Of a DNA stretch of 64,000 nt, positions 26,436 to 35,215 are shown one piece after another (within the stretch, counting starts at the first letter, position 1; each line of letters starts with the position of its first letter). Source of the stretch: Myxococcales bacterium. GTDB lineage: Bacteria > Myxococcota_A > Polyangia > Haliangiales > Haliangiaceae. The translations under genes were made by a program, and so were the position numbers. The stretch covers positions 325,501 to 389,500 of the forward strand of contig JADJUF010000008.1 of NCBI GenBank assembly GCA_016717005.1, written 5' to 3'. Below the pieces are notes generated by a model that was not told where the DNA came from, ran no database searches, and saw only the letters and a list, made by a program, of their open reading frames with translations.

Positions 26436-27734
26436 TCACACGAACCGGTTCGACGGCACCGGCCCGCCGGCCCACCAGCGCTCGCGCGCGCCCGGCGCCG
26501 GCGGGCCCACGACCGCGGCCACCGCGAGCGCCGCGGCGATCTCGTCGACGGGATCGTCGTCGGCGCGGGCCGCCGCGATCGCCTCGGCCAGGGCCGCCGC
26601 CGCGCGCTCGTCGGGCGCGGACCGACGCGGGCCGTCGGCGTCGGGCGGCAGCGCCAGCCGCGCGTCCCACGGCGCCACCAGGCTCTGGTGCACCAGGTTG
26701 ACCACGTCCGGCGCGATCGCGCTGTCGTCGGTCCAGCACGCCGCGTGGGCGTAGACCAGCTGCGCGGGGCGGCGCTCGCGCAGGCGCACCAGGTCGGCGG
26801 GCGCCAGCTCCGACAGGTCGTGGATCACCACCAGGCCCGGCGCCGGCGCGCCGACCATCGGCCACGGCGCCACCGCGACCCCGAACCGCGCCGCCGCCGC
26901 CAGCGCCACCGCCTCGTGGCCGCGCCCCGGCGGCGCGTAGACGCACGCCGGCGTCCACCGCCAGCACGCCAGCACCTCGGCCAGCACCGCGAGCCCGGTG
27001 GCGATCCGGTCGTACGAGTCTTGCAACCACGCGTAGCGGCCGTGCATCGGCGTGTCGAGGCCGTGGGGCGAGCGGTGCAGCAGCACGCCGCCGCTGATCA
27101 CGTGGTGCCAGCCGCGCAGATCGAGCGCGTCGAGCGGCGCCGCGCCGGCGAGGCGGTCGGCGCGCGCCACGAACCCCGCGATCCGCGCGGCCATGATCAC
27201 GTGGTTGTCGTCCTCGGGCACCAGCGTCGGCGCCAGCCGCCGCGCGACCTCGAGGTCGCCGCTCATCACGGCGTTGTACGCGAACAGGTACCGGCACAGG
27301 AACCGCTCGGCCACCAGCGCCGGGTAGCGCTCGAGCAGGCGCCGGGCCTCGCCGTACGCGAGGTGGCGCTCGAGCGCCGCGCACAGCTCGGTCACGACCG
27401 GCTCGCTGTCGGGCGCCAGCTCGAGCGCGCGCGTCAGCACCGTCGCCGCGATCGCCGGCAGCCCGGCCTCGATCAGGTGGTAGCCGAGGTCGTAGAGCCC
27501 GTCGACGTCGGCTGGGTGCACCGACGCGTGGGCCGCGCGCGTGGCCAGCTCGCCCTGCGCCATCGCGACCAGGATCTGCGCCAGCACGCCCAGCGCGTCG
27601 GCCAGCTCGTCCGGCGCGATCGCGCGCGGGTGCCACAGCGTGAACCGGAACTCGGTGAACGCCGCGCCCGGATCCGCCGCGGCCAGGTGCGCGAGCGCCG
27701 CGGCCCGGCGGGTCGCGTAGCTCGGCTCGCTCAT
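26436..27734 (-). CDS. TPR-like cytoplasmic protein
   Basis: 432 residues starting MSEPSYATRRAAALAHLAAA. The N-terminal half is tandem helix pairs of TPR type (for example VLTRALELAPDSEPVVTELC, then RRLLERYPALVAERFLCRYL). The C-terminal half (from about 215) has alternating strands and helices (ACVYAPPGRGHEAVALAAAARFGV...GLVVIHDLSE...QLVYAHAACW), like a small Rossmann or glycosyltransferase-like domain without visible catalytic residues. The ATG overlaps the stop of the upstream SDR gene (ATGA), so the two are translationally coupled. Function unknown. Confidence 0.65.
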   Translation of the reverse strand: MSEPSYATRRAAALAHLAAADPGAAFTEFRFTLWHPRAIAPDELADALGVLAQILVAMAQGELATRAAHASVHPADVDGLYDLGYHLIEAGLPAIAATVLTRALELAPDSEPVVTELCAALERHLAYGEARRLLERYPALVAERFLCRYLFAYNAVMSGDLEVARRLAPTLVPEDDNHVIMAARIAGFVARADRLAGAAPLDALDLRGWHHVISGGVLLHRSPHGLDTPMHGRYAWLQDSYDRIATGLAVLAEVLACWRWTPACVYAPPGRGHEAVALAAAARFGVAVAPWPMVGAPAPGLVVIHDLSELAPADLVRLRERRPAQLVYAHAACWTDDSAIAPDVVNLVHQSLVAPWDARLALPPDADGPRRSAPDERAAAALAEAIAAARADDDPVDEIAAALAVAAVVGPPAPGARERWWAGGPVPSNRFV

Positions 27735-28555
27735 CCGGCGTCGGCGAGGCCAGCGAAGCGCAGCGTGGCCAGGCGCAGCGCCGCGCGGACGCCGGCGTCC
27801 CGGGCGGCGACGCTCGGCGGCGTCGGCACGCCCTCGTTGTAGTACGTGCCGCTGGGCTCGGCGATCGTCGGCGCCGTCGCCAGCTTGACCGCGAGCGCCG
27901 CGCCCATCGCGGTCGTGCCGCCGCGCATGCCGGCGAAGCCGTCGCGCAGCAGCTTGGTCGAGATCACGCCGGGGTGGATCGCGTACGCCGCCAGCTCGGT
28001 CGGCGGGTGGGCCTCGGCCAGATCGAGCGCGTGCATCACGTTGGCGAGCTTCGACTGGGCGTAGGCGGCGTAGCCGGTGTACGCGCCCGCCAGCGACAGG
28101 TCCTCGATGTGGATCCGGCCGCGGGTGTGCGCCACCGACGCCACGACGATGACGCGCGCCGGGGCGGCGGCCACCAGCAGCGGCATCAGCAGCTCGGTCA
28201 GGAGCACGTGGCCGACGTGGTTGACCGCGAGCGTGGCCTCGAGCCCGTCGGCGACCAGCACCCGCTCGTTGGCGAAGATGCCGGCGTTGCAGATCAGCAC
28301 GTCGAGGCGATCGATCTGCTCGGCGATCTCCTTCGCGCCGCGCCGCACCGTCGAGAACGAGCCGAGATCGAACGAGACGCCGATGAACTCGGCCTCGGGC
28401 GCGGCGGCCGTCAGCTCGGCGACCGCCTGCTCGACCTTGGGGCGGTTGCGGCCGTGGATCACGACCCGGAGGCCGGCCCGGGCGAGGGCCAAGGCCGTGG
28501 CCTTGCCGATGCCATCGGTGGATCCCGTGACCAGCGCTGTGCGGGGGGCCGACAT
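27731..28555 (-). CDS. Short-chain dehydrogenase/reductase
   Basis: 274 residues with the SDR fold: cofactor loop TGSTDGIG (residues 10-17), HGRNRP after the second strand suggesting NADP preference, NAG in the fourth strand, catalytic Ser in VVASVAHT and Y-A-Q-S-K for the active Tyr and Lys. The A-I-H-P-G-V-I-S-T motif follows. It is close to the retinol-dehydrogenase-like/WWOX-like group by the N-H-V-G-H and H-P-G-V pattern. Substrate unknown. A TACAAC hexamer lies 7 nt before the ATG, and its stop overlaps the TPR gene. Confidence 0.85.
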   Translation of the reverse strand: MSAPRTALVTGSTDGIGKATALALARAGLRVVIHGRNRPKVEQAVAELTAAAPEAEFIGVSFDLGSFSTVRRGAKEIAEQIDRLDVLICNAGIFANERVLVADGLEATLAVNHVGHVLLTELLMPLLVAAAPARVIVVASVAHTRGRIHIEDLSLAGAYTGYAAYAQSKLANVMHALDLAEAHPPTELAAYAIHPGVISTKLLRDGFAGMRGGTTAMGAALAVKLATAPTIAEPSGTYYNEGVPTPPSVAARDAGVRAALRLATLRFAGLADAG

Positions 28556-28562
28556 GAACGGT

Positions 28563-28568
28563 GTTGTA
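28563..28568 (-). promoter_or_regulatory. -10-like TACAAC, 7 nt before ATG 28555
   Basis: Minus-strand TACAAC at the leaderless spacing ahead of the SDR-TPR pair. Last base deviates from TANNNT. Confidence 0.35.
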
Positions 28569-28588
28569 CCACCGTCGGCCGGTCGCGG

Positions 28589-29995
28589 TCAGCGCCGGGC
28601 GATCGGTCGCGGCGGCCGAGGCGACCGCAGCGCCGGGCCCGGCTTGCGCAGGTTGGTCAGGTCGGGCTCGACGCCGGTCCAGGCCCGCAGCCGGGCCAGC
28701 ACCTCGGCCTGATCGGCGGCCGACAGATCGGTGATGCCGGCGCCGTGCGGCGCCTGGGGCGCGACCACCCGCAGGTCGTCGGGGCGCCCGGCCGGATCGA
28801 ACATGCCGCCCGACCACGGATCCCACTCGCCATACAGGAACAGGATCCGGGCGCCGCTGGCCCGGACCCAGCTGTCGACGTCGGTCATCGCGGTCGCGGC
28901 GTAGGCCGGGCGGGTCACGCCCTGCGGGTACGCCCCGTCGTAGGCCGAGCTCGGGAACGCCGTCAGCCCGTCGAGGTGCTCGTCCATCGTGCCCGGGTAC
29001 CCGAGCTCGGTCTCGGCCTGGTAATAGTACGCCTCGAACTCGGCGAGGTTGTCGTCGTCGGACGAGCCGACCTCGGAGATGACCTGCAAGAAGTCCCAGA
29101 GCTCGTCGTCGGTGCCGGTCACGGGCGGGATCGCCCCGCAGTAGCCCACGCCCGCGTACTGCCAGAACGCCCACTCGAGGCTGATCACCGCCGACTCGAC
29201 CGCCGCCGGCAAGGTGATGCGCTGGTAGCTGCGCCCGCGCTCGACCGCCTCGGCGGCGGCCCGGCTCTCGAGCGCCGCCCGACGGCTGCGCAGCATCTCG
29301 GCCTGGACCGCGCGCAGGGCGGCCTTGCACGCCGGCGGCCCCACCCCCTCGAGGTACGGCTCGTAGGCGTAGTCGGGCGCGGCGAACGAGATCGGCGCGA
29401 CGTAGGCCAGGGTCACGTCGACGTCGTCGGGGAAGAACCGCCGGTGGTAGATCGAGGTCATGCCGCCCTTGGACGCCCCGGTCTCGAGCACCGGCCCACG
29501 GTAGAGCCGGCGCATGGCCACGGTGATGCGGTGGTGGTCGGCCGCGGCCTGGGCGATCGTCAGGAACGCCCAGTCGGCCAGCGCCGGCGGTCGGGACGTG
29601 CGGAAGAACCGGTGCTCGATGACGAGCTGGTTGGCGTGGAACAGCCGGGCCACCTCGCCGGGGTAGTCGTAGTACCAGTTGCCGTAGCCGGTGTGCAGCA
29701 GCACCAGCGGCGCGGCGGCGTCGGTGTGGATCAAGGTCGCGTACTGCAGGAACGTCCCGGCCTCGGGGTGATCGTGGTCGATCGGCTGGGTGAACCACAG
29801 CTCGAAGTAGCGGTAGCCGGCCCGGGTGGTCGGCTGCTCGACGACGTGGTCGACCTCGGGCAGGCCCTGGAGCTGCGCCAGGATGTCGCCGCTGGGCGCG
29901 TCGATCGTGGCGTCGGGGCCGGCGCCGCTGTCGTCGCCGCACGCCGTCAGGGCCAGGGCGCTGGCGACGGCCAGCGCGGTCAGGAGCGTCCGCAT
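28589..29995 (-). CDS. Secreted S37-family (PS-10) peptidase lipoprotein
   Basis: 468 residues from ATG 29995; MRTLLTALAVASALALTAC gives a lipobox. The mature protein matches the Streptomyces PS-10/tripeptidyl-aminopeptidase family (MEROPS S37): FTQPIDHDHPEAGTFLQY, HTGYGNWYYDYP, then the nucleophile signature LETGASKGGMTSIYHRRFFP. The catalytic Asp is in LYGEWDPWSGG and the His in APQAPHGAGI. It likely releases tripeptides from protein N-termini outside the cytoplasm. A basic Pro/Arg-rich tail follows the last helix. It is a single gene, divergent from ychF. Confidence 0.9.
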   Translation of the reverse strand: MRTLLTALAVASALALTACGDDSGAGPDATIDAPSGDILAQLQGLPEVDHVVEQPTTRAGYRYFELWFTQPIDHDHPEAGTFLQYATLIHTDAAAPLVLLHTGYGNWYYDYPGEVARLFHANQLVIEHRFFRTSRPPALADWAFLTIAQAAADHHRITVAMRRLYRGPVLETGASKGGMTSIYHRRFFPDDVDVTLAYVAPISFAAPDYAYEPYLEGVGPPACKAALRAVQAEMLRSRRAALESRAAAEAVERGRSYQRITLPAAVESAVISLEWAFWQYAGVGYCGAIPPVTGTDDELWDFLQVISEVGSSDDDNLAEFEAYYYQAETELGYPGTMDEHLDGLTAFPSSAYDGAYPQGVTRPAYAATAMTDVDSWVRASGARILFLYGEWDPWSGGMFDPAGRPDDLRVVAPQAPHGAGITDLSAADQAEVLARLRAWTGVEPDLTNLRKPGPALRSPRPPRPIARR

Positions 29996-30090
29996 GGGCG
30001 GGAGCATCGCACGCCGGCCGCGGCGGCGATCGTCGGCGTGAGGCCGCGCACGGCTTGCGCGCGGCGACGATTCTCGGTACGAGTCCCGCC

Positions 30091-31185
30091 ATGTCGCTGT
30101 CCGTCGGGATCGTGGGTCTACCCAACGTCGGCAAGAGCACCGTGTTCAACGCGCTCACCGCTGGCAAGGCCGAGGCCGCCAACTATCCGTTCTGCACCAT
30201 CGACCCCAACGTCGGCATCGTGCCGGTGCCCGATCAGCGGCTCTACCGGATCCAGAAGCACATCCCGACCCAGAAGGTGCTGCCGGCGATCGTCGAGATC
30301 GTCGACATCGCCGGCCTGGTCAAGGGCGCGTCGCAGGGCGAGGGCCTCGGCAACAAGTTCCTCGCCAACATCCGCGAGACCAGCGCGGTCCTGATGATGG
30401 TGCGCTGCTTCGAGGATCCCAACGTGGTCCACGTCGCCGGCTCGGTCGATCCGATGCGCGACATCGAGATCATCGAGCTCGAGCTGATCCTGGCCGACGC
30501 CGACACCGTCGAGAAGCGGGTCAAGAAGGCCGGCAACCAGGCCAAGAGCGGGAACAAGGAGGCCAAGGCCGAGCTGGCCCTGGCCGAGAAGGTGGCCGCC
30601 CACCTGGCCAGCGCCAAGGCGGCGCGGTCGCTCGAGCTGTCCGACGACGACGTCAAGGCGATGTCGACCTGGGGCCTGATGACGGCCAAGCCGGTCCTGT
30701 ACTGCTGCAACGTCGGCGAGGAGGACCTGCCCGCCGGCAACGCGTGGAGCGACGCGGTCAAGGCCCGGGCCGCGGCCGAGGGCGCCGGCGTGGTGATCCT
30801 GTGCGGGAAGATCGAGGCCGAGCTGGCCGGCATGAGCGACGAGGAGAAGACCGAGCTGCTGGCGTCGTACGGGCTGACCGAGCCGGCGCTCGCGAGCCTC
30901 GCGCGCGAGTGCTACCGGCTCCTGGGCCTGCAGTCGTACTTCACCGCGGGCGAGAAGGAGATCCGCGCGTGGACGGTGCGCAAGGGCGCGCTCGGCCCCG
31001 AGGCCGCGGGCGTGATCCACACCGACTTCGAGAAGGGCTACATCCGCGCCAACGTCTACAGCCTCGCCGACCTCGAGCAGCACGGCAGCGAGGCCGCGCT
31101 CAAGGCCGCCGGCAAGATGCGCCAGGAGGGCAAGACCTACGAGGTGCAGGACGGCGACATCATGCACTTCCTGTTCAACGTCTGA
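30091..31185 (+). CDS. ychF: Ribosome-binding GTPase/ATPase YchF
   Basis: 364 residues from ATG 30091, the normal family length. The OBG-type G domain has G1 GLPNVGKST (residues 9-17), the family-specific NYPFCTIDPN as G2, and G3 DIAGLVKGA. The ATP-favouring G4 reads CCNVGEEDL in place of NKxD, as is usual in YchF. The C-terminal TGS domain includes FFTAGEKE-like YFTAGEKEIRAWTVRKG and HTDFEKGYIRA. It acts in translation and stress control. A shorter leader, TACGAG 7 nt before the ATG, is possible. The stop TGA opens the repeat at 31186. Confidence 0.95.
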   Translation: MSLSVGIVGLPNVGKSTVFNALTAGKAEAANYPFCTIDPNVGIVPVPDQRLYRIQKHIPTQKVLPAIVEIVDIAGLVKGASQGEGLGNKFLANIRETSAVLMMVRCFEDPNVVHVAGSVDPMRDIEIIELELILADADTVEKRVKKAGNQAKSGNKEAKAELALAEKVAAHLASAKAARSLELSDDDVKAMSTWGLMTAKPVLYCCNVGEEDLPAGNAWSDAVKARAAAEGAGVVILCGKIEAELAGMSDEEKTELLASYGLTEPALASLARECYRLLGLQSYFTAGEKEIRAWTVRKGALGPEAAGVIHTDFEKGYIRANVYSLADLEQHGSEAALKAAGKMRQEGKTYEVQDGDIMHFLFNV

Positions 31186-31315
31186 TCGGGACGACGGGGC
31201 GACGGGCGGCGGCACCGTCGGGGCGCGCTGACCGGCCGAGCGTGGACGATGGGGCGACGTCACCGTCGGATCACGCGGCCTCGCCGGGCGTACCTGGTGG
31301 CGGCGACGCGCGATG
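31186..31315. repeat. Short repeats between two gene 3' ends
   Basis: Between the ychF stop and the methyltransferase stop there are GACGGGGCGACG-type short repeats. There is also a degenerate copy (about 31259-31312) of the last 17 codons and stop of the methyltransferase, offset 56 bp. Read on the minus strand the copy ends RYARRGRVIRR-stop against MYARLVTAIRR-stop in the gene. Confidence 0.65.
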
Positions 31316-32125
31316 TCACCGTCGGATCGCGGTGACCAGACGGGCGTACATGGTGGCGGCGATGGCGCCGTCGGGGCGCCGCCAGCGCGGCGCGGCGGCG
31401 ACGAACGCGGCGGCGAGCTCGGCCCGGGCCGCGGGCGTGAGCGTCGCGAGCTCATAGCTCGGCGCCAGCGCGTCCCAGACCGCCGCGGCGGTGCCGGACA
31501 GATCGATCGCGAGGTCGTCGACCCGCGGCGGCGCGAAGCCGGTGGCCGGCGCGAACAGCTCGGCGAGGCCCGGATCGGTGCGCGCGCGTCGATCGCCCAG
31601 CCGCGGCGTCGGCGGCGCCGCCGCGGCGAAGGGCCGGGCCAGCTCCAGCAGCCCAGCGAACGCGTCGTCGCCCTTGGGGCCGCCGCCGACCAGCGCCACG
31701 AACCGCCCGCCCGGCGTCAGCACCCGGGCCAGCTCGGCCACGATCGCCGCGAGGTCGGGCATCAGCGTCCACGCGAGGTGCGAGACCACCGCGTCCCACG
31801 CGCCGGCGGCCAGCGGCAGCGCCTGGGCCCGCGCGTGCACCAGCGCCACCGCCGGCAGGCGCGCCCGCGCCAGGCCCAGCTCGTCGGCGCTGACGTCGAG
31901 CCCAAGCAGCGCGCCCGGGGCGTGGCCGCGGGCGATCAGCCGCGCCAGCAGGTAGCCGTCGCCGCAGCCGAGATCGATCGCGCGCGCGCCCGGCGGCACC
32001 GCCGCGGCCACCGCGTCGTACGACGACGCGGTCGTGCCGACCACCACGCCCCGGGCCAGCGCCCGCGCGGTCGCGCCGGCGTGGTCGCGATGAAAGTCCC
32101 GGACGAACGCTTCCTCGGCGCGCAC
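31316..32125 (-). CDS. SAM-dependent methyltransferase (type 11)
   Basis: 269 residues from GTG 32125. The SAM core is complete: motif I AIDLGCGDGYLL, acidic strand-2 residue LGLDVSADEL, motif II ALPLAAGAWDAVVSHLAWTLM, motif III RVLTPGGRFVALVGG. This is the UbiE/BioC-like layout; the substrate is not evident. A TATACT box ends 6 nt before the GTG, so the message is probably leaderless. The same TATA core may also drive the divergent transporter 21 bp away. The 3' end has been partly duplicated downstream. Confidence 0.85.
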   Translation of the reverse strand: MRAEEAFVRDFHRDHAGATARALARGVVVGTTASSYDAVAAAVPPGARAIDLGCGDGYLLARLIARGHAPGALLGLDVSADELGLARARLPAVALVHARAQALPLAAGAWDAVVSHLAWTLMPDLAAIVAELARVLTPGGRFVALVGGGPKGDDAFAGLLELARPFAAAAPPTPRLGDRRARTDPGLAELFAPATGFAPPRVDDLAIDLSGTAAAVWDALAPSYELATLTPAARAELAAAFVAAAPRWRRPDGAIAATMYARLVTAIRR

Positions 32126-32131
32126 CGCGAG

Positions 32132-32139
32132 AGTATAGG
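32132..32139. promoter_or_regulatory. Shared divergent -10 element
   Basis: AGTATAGG holds TATACT on the minus strand (6 nt before GTG 32125) and TATAGG on the plus strand (7 nt before GTG 32147). The palindromic TATA could therefore set both leaderless starts in a 21-bp divergent gap. Confidence 0.5.
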
Positions 32140-32146
32140 TCCCGGC

Positions 32147-33064
32147 GTGCCGCCCGTCGTGCCGCCAGCCCCTGCCCCTGGCCGCGCGCGCGCGTCGATC
32201 ACCGTCGCCGCGGCCGCGGCGTCGTGGGGCACCTGGAGCGTGTTCCTGCGCCCGGCCGAGCTGCCGAGCGCGACCGCCGGCGTGCTGGTGCTGGTCGTGA
32301 TGGGCGTCGCGACCCTGCCGGCGGCGCTGCGCGCGGCGCCGGTGCGCTGGGACCGGACCACGCTGGCGCTGCTCGCCGGCAACGCCCTGCTCGACGCGGT
32401 CAACGTCCTGACGTTCTTCGCGGCGATGCAGACCACGACCGTGGCGATCGCGGTCCTGACCCACTACCTCGCGCCGGTGCTGGTGGCGCTGGCGGCGCCG
32501 CGGATCGAGCGGCAGGCCGTGCGCGGCGCGGTGCCGGCGTCGCTGGTGGCGATCACCGGGCTGGCGCTGGTGCTCGAGCCGTGGCGCAGCGGCGGCGCGC
32601 CGCTGGGCGCCGCGCTGGGCGCGATCAGCGCGGTCGCCTACGCCGGCAACGTCTTCGTCGTGCGCCGGCTGGGGCAGCGCATCGGCGCCGCCCGCGCCAT
32701 CTCCTACCACGCGCTCGCGGCGGCGGTGCTGATGGCGCCGTTCGCGCTGGTCGCCGGCGGCCACCCGACCGTCGGCGGCGTCGCCTGGCTGACGCTGGGC
32801 GCGATCGCCACCGGCGCGGTCGCCGGGGCCGCGTTCGTGTGGGGCCTGGGCCGGATCGGCAGCGCGCGCGCCGCGATGCTCACCTACCTCGAGCCGCTGG
32901 TCGCGGTCGCGGTCAGCGCGCTGGTCTGGGACGAGCCGCTGGCGCGCTACGCGGCGGTCGGCGGCGCACTGGTGATCGCCAGCGGCGTCTACGTCGCGCG
33001 CGAGGGCTCGCGCAGCACCGCCGGGTCGCCCGCGGTCGCGACCTCGACCTCGATCAGCAGCTGA
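32147..33064 (+). CDS. EamA/DMT-family transporter
   Basis: 305 residues from GTG 32147. About ten hydrophobic helices are arranged as two five-helix EamA repeats: the first ends near AAPRIERQAVRG, the second begins GAPLGAALGAISAVAYAGNVFVVRRLG. The second repeat shows the family pattern RIGSARAAMLTYLEPLVAVAVSALVWDEPL. It is probably an inner-membrane exporter of metabolites or amino acids. The C-terminal 20 residues are Ser/Thr-rich. The last 76 bp overlap the convergent AMMECR1-like gene. Confidence 0.85.
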   Translation: MPPVVPPAPAPGRARASITVAAAAASWGTWSVFLRPAELPSATAGVLVLVVMGVATLPAALRAAPVRWDRTTLALLAGNALLDAVNVLTFFAAMQTTTVAIAVLTHYLAPVLVALAAPRIERQAVRGAVPASLVAITGLALVLEPWRSGGAPLGAALGAISAVAYAGNVFVVRRLGQRIGAARAISYHALAAAVLMAPFALVAGGHPTVGGVAWLTLGAIATGAVAGAAFVWGLGRIGSARAAMLTYLEPLVAVAVSALVWDEPLARYAAVGGALVIASGVYVAREGSRSTAGSPAVATSTSISS

Positions 33065-33354
33065 TCGACCAGGTCGTCGTCGAGCGAGCGCTCGGCGGTG
33101 ACCGTCCGCGCCGCCGCGACGAGCTCCTCCTGGATCGCGCGGTACAGCGGCCGCGGCGTCAGGCCGACGGCGCGCGCGAGCGGACGACCGTCGAGCACGA
33201 GCGCGACCGCGACCGTGGCCGGGACCACGAGCGACGCGCGGTGCGGCTTGCCCGGCGGGATCCGGCCCGAGTCCGCGAACTCGCGCAGCGTGGCGCGCGC
33301 GATCCGCAGGAGCTCCCGACGCTCGTCGGGCGCCAGATCATGCGCGTCGGCCAC
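32989..33354 (-). CDS. Diverged AMMECR1-like protein
   Basis: 121 residues. LAPDERRELLRIARATLREFADSGRIPP and the closing VDQLLIEVEVATAGDP resemble the first and last blocks of the AMMECR1 domain. The hallmark R-G-C-I-G block is replaced by VALVLDGRPLARAVGLTPRPLYRAIQ and no Cys is present, so this is at best a distant or decayed member. It overlaps the convergent transporter gene by 76 bp. Translation is plausible, but the call rests on a weak pattern match. Confidence 0.4.
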   Translation of the reverse strand: MADAHDLAPDERRELLRIARATLREFADSGRIPPGKPHRASLVVPATVAVALVLDGRPLARAVGLTPRPLYRAIQEELVAAARTVTAERSLDDDLVDQLLIEVEVATAGDPAVLREPSRAT

Positions 33355-33390
33355 GGCCGACGGTACCGCGCCCGGCCCGGGCGCTGGCGA

Positions 33391-35215
33391 TCAATCGTGC
33401 GCGATCGCGCGCAGCGCGGCGATCGCCAGGTGCGCGGCCGCCGGATCGGCGGCGCGGGCCAGCGCGGTCAGGCCCGCGATCGCGGTCGCCGGGTCGGCCG
33501 CGCGCAGCCGGGCCAGCTCGGCGTCGACGGCCGACAGATCGCCCGCGGCCGGCAGCGCCGCCAGCGCCGCCACCTCGGCGGCGTTGCGATCGCGCCCGAG
33601 CCGCGCGAGCAGCGCCGCGGCCAGGCCGGCCGCGAGGTCCTCGTCGCCGGGCGCGCCCTGCTCGATCGCCTGGCGCGCGAGCCCGACCGCGTCGAGGGTC
33701 GCGCCCACCGCCGCGAAGCCGCGGGCCGCCGCGTAGAACGTGGCGGCGGCGTCGCCGGAGCCCGCGGCCGCGCGGGTCACGAGCTGCAGCGCGGCCGGCG
33801 GATCGCCGGCGTCGACCATCGCCAGCGCCAGGCCCAGCGCCAGCGCCGGCTCCTCGGGGCTGGCGTCGAAGCCGCGCTGCCACCACGCGCGCGCCCGGGC
33901 CGGGTCTCCGAGCGCGGTGAACACGCGACCGATCGCCGGCGCGCTCGCCGCCAGATCCAGCGCGCGCGGCCGCGTCCTCGGCCCGGCGATCGGCCAGCGC
34001 CGGGTCGCGCGCGTACGCCACCGCGATCGCCGCGAGCGCGTCGAGCAGCGCCGGCGTCGACGCGGCCAGCGCCGCGACCCGGCGCGGCCACGCGGCGTCC
34101 TCGGCCGGCGGGCGCTCGAGCGCGCGCGCCAGCATCGTCGGCAACGGGCCGCGCTCGTCGAGGGCGGCCAGCGCGTCGTCGAGCCACGGCGCCCGGCCCG
34201 GCGCGTTCCGGACCGCGTCGAGGTCGACGTGGAGCCGGACCGCGTGCGCCCACGACGGCAGCTGCCCGCGGGCGGTGGCCCGGGCCGCGACGATCATCCA
34301 GGCCGCCGCGACGTCCGGATCCGCGACCCGCCAGCCGTCGCGCTGCCAGGCCGCGACCAGCGCCGGCTCCCAGGATGGCCCCGCGGGCGCGGCGCTGCCG
34401 GCCGCGGCGATCACGTCGCAGCCTGGATCGGTGGGGCCGCGGGCGAAGGCGCAGGTGCTGGCGCCGAGCGCGCGCGCGTGATCGAGCGTCGGCAGGTCGA
34501 CCGGATCGTCGGTGCCCGACCACCAGCGCCGCAGCTCGAGCCAGCGCTCGACGGTGGCCGCGGTCCAGCGCGGCCGGGCCCCGCGGCCGGCCGCGGCCTC
34601 GGCCCGGCGGTCGAGCAGCTCGTTGGCGGTGCGACGCGCACCGACCTGCGCGAGCCACGCCGCGGTGGTCGCGACCTCGGCGTCCGACGCGTCGTCGGCG
34701 AAGCCCGCGGCCCGCACCGGGTCGACCTCGCGCAGGCGCGCCAGGCCGCGGGCCCGGCGCTGCGGATCGGTGTGGGCCAGGTCGCCGGCGATCGCCGCCC
34801 GGGCCGCGGCGTGGTTCAGCGCGGGCTCGATCCGCGCGCCCAGCGCGCGCGCCTGGGCGACGTCGGCGTCGGCGCCGGGGCTGCCGCGCTCGACCCGGGC
34901 CTGGGCCCGCTCGAGCAGCAGGGCCGCCAGGCGCGCGCGATCGGTGGCGCCGAGGCCCGCGCGGAACGGCGCGCCGAGCGCCGCGGCCCGGGTCAGCGCG
35001 TCGAGGGCGGCGCCCGGCCGCGCGCGCCGCTGCTCGACGGTCGCCAGCGCGGTCCACAGCCACGGATCGCCGGGGTGCGCGGCCAGGCGATAGCGCAGCT
35101 CGTCGGCGGCGCCGTCGGGCCCGGCCCGCCGCGCGAGCGCGTCGACGTCGATCGCCGTGCGACAAGCGGCGACCGCGATCAGCGACGCGACCAGCGCACG
35201 CATGCCGGGCATCAT
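33391..35215 (-). CDS. TPR-like lipoprotein with internal frameshift
   Basis: The frame opens with ATG 35215, overlapping the stop of the preceding gene (ATGA), and soon reads MRALVASLIAVAAC, a lipobox. About 415 residues of TPR-like helices follow. Near 33957-33975 the reading frame breaks. The helical pattern (ALDLAASAPAIGRVFTALGD and so on) then continues in another frame to a stop at 33391. A one- or two-base change in a GCGGCCGCGCGCGC run explains it. The intact product would be about 600 residues. It is an envelope scaffold candidate; partners are unknown. Confidence 0.65.
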
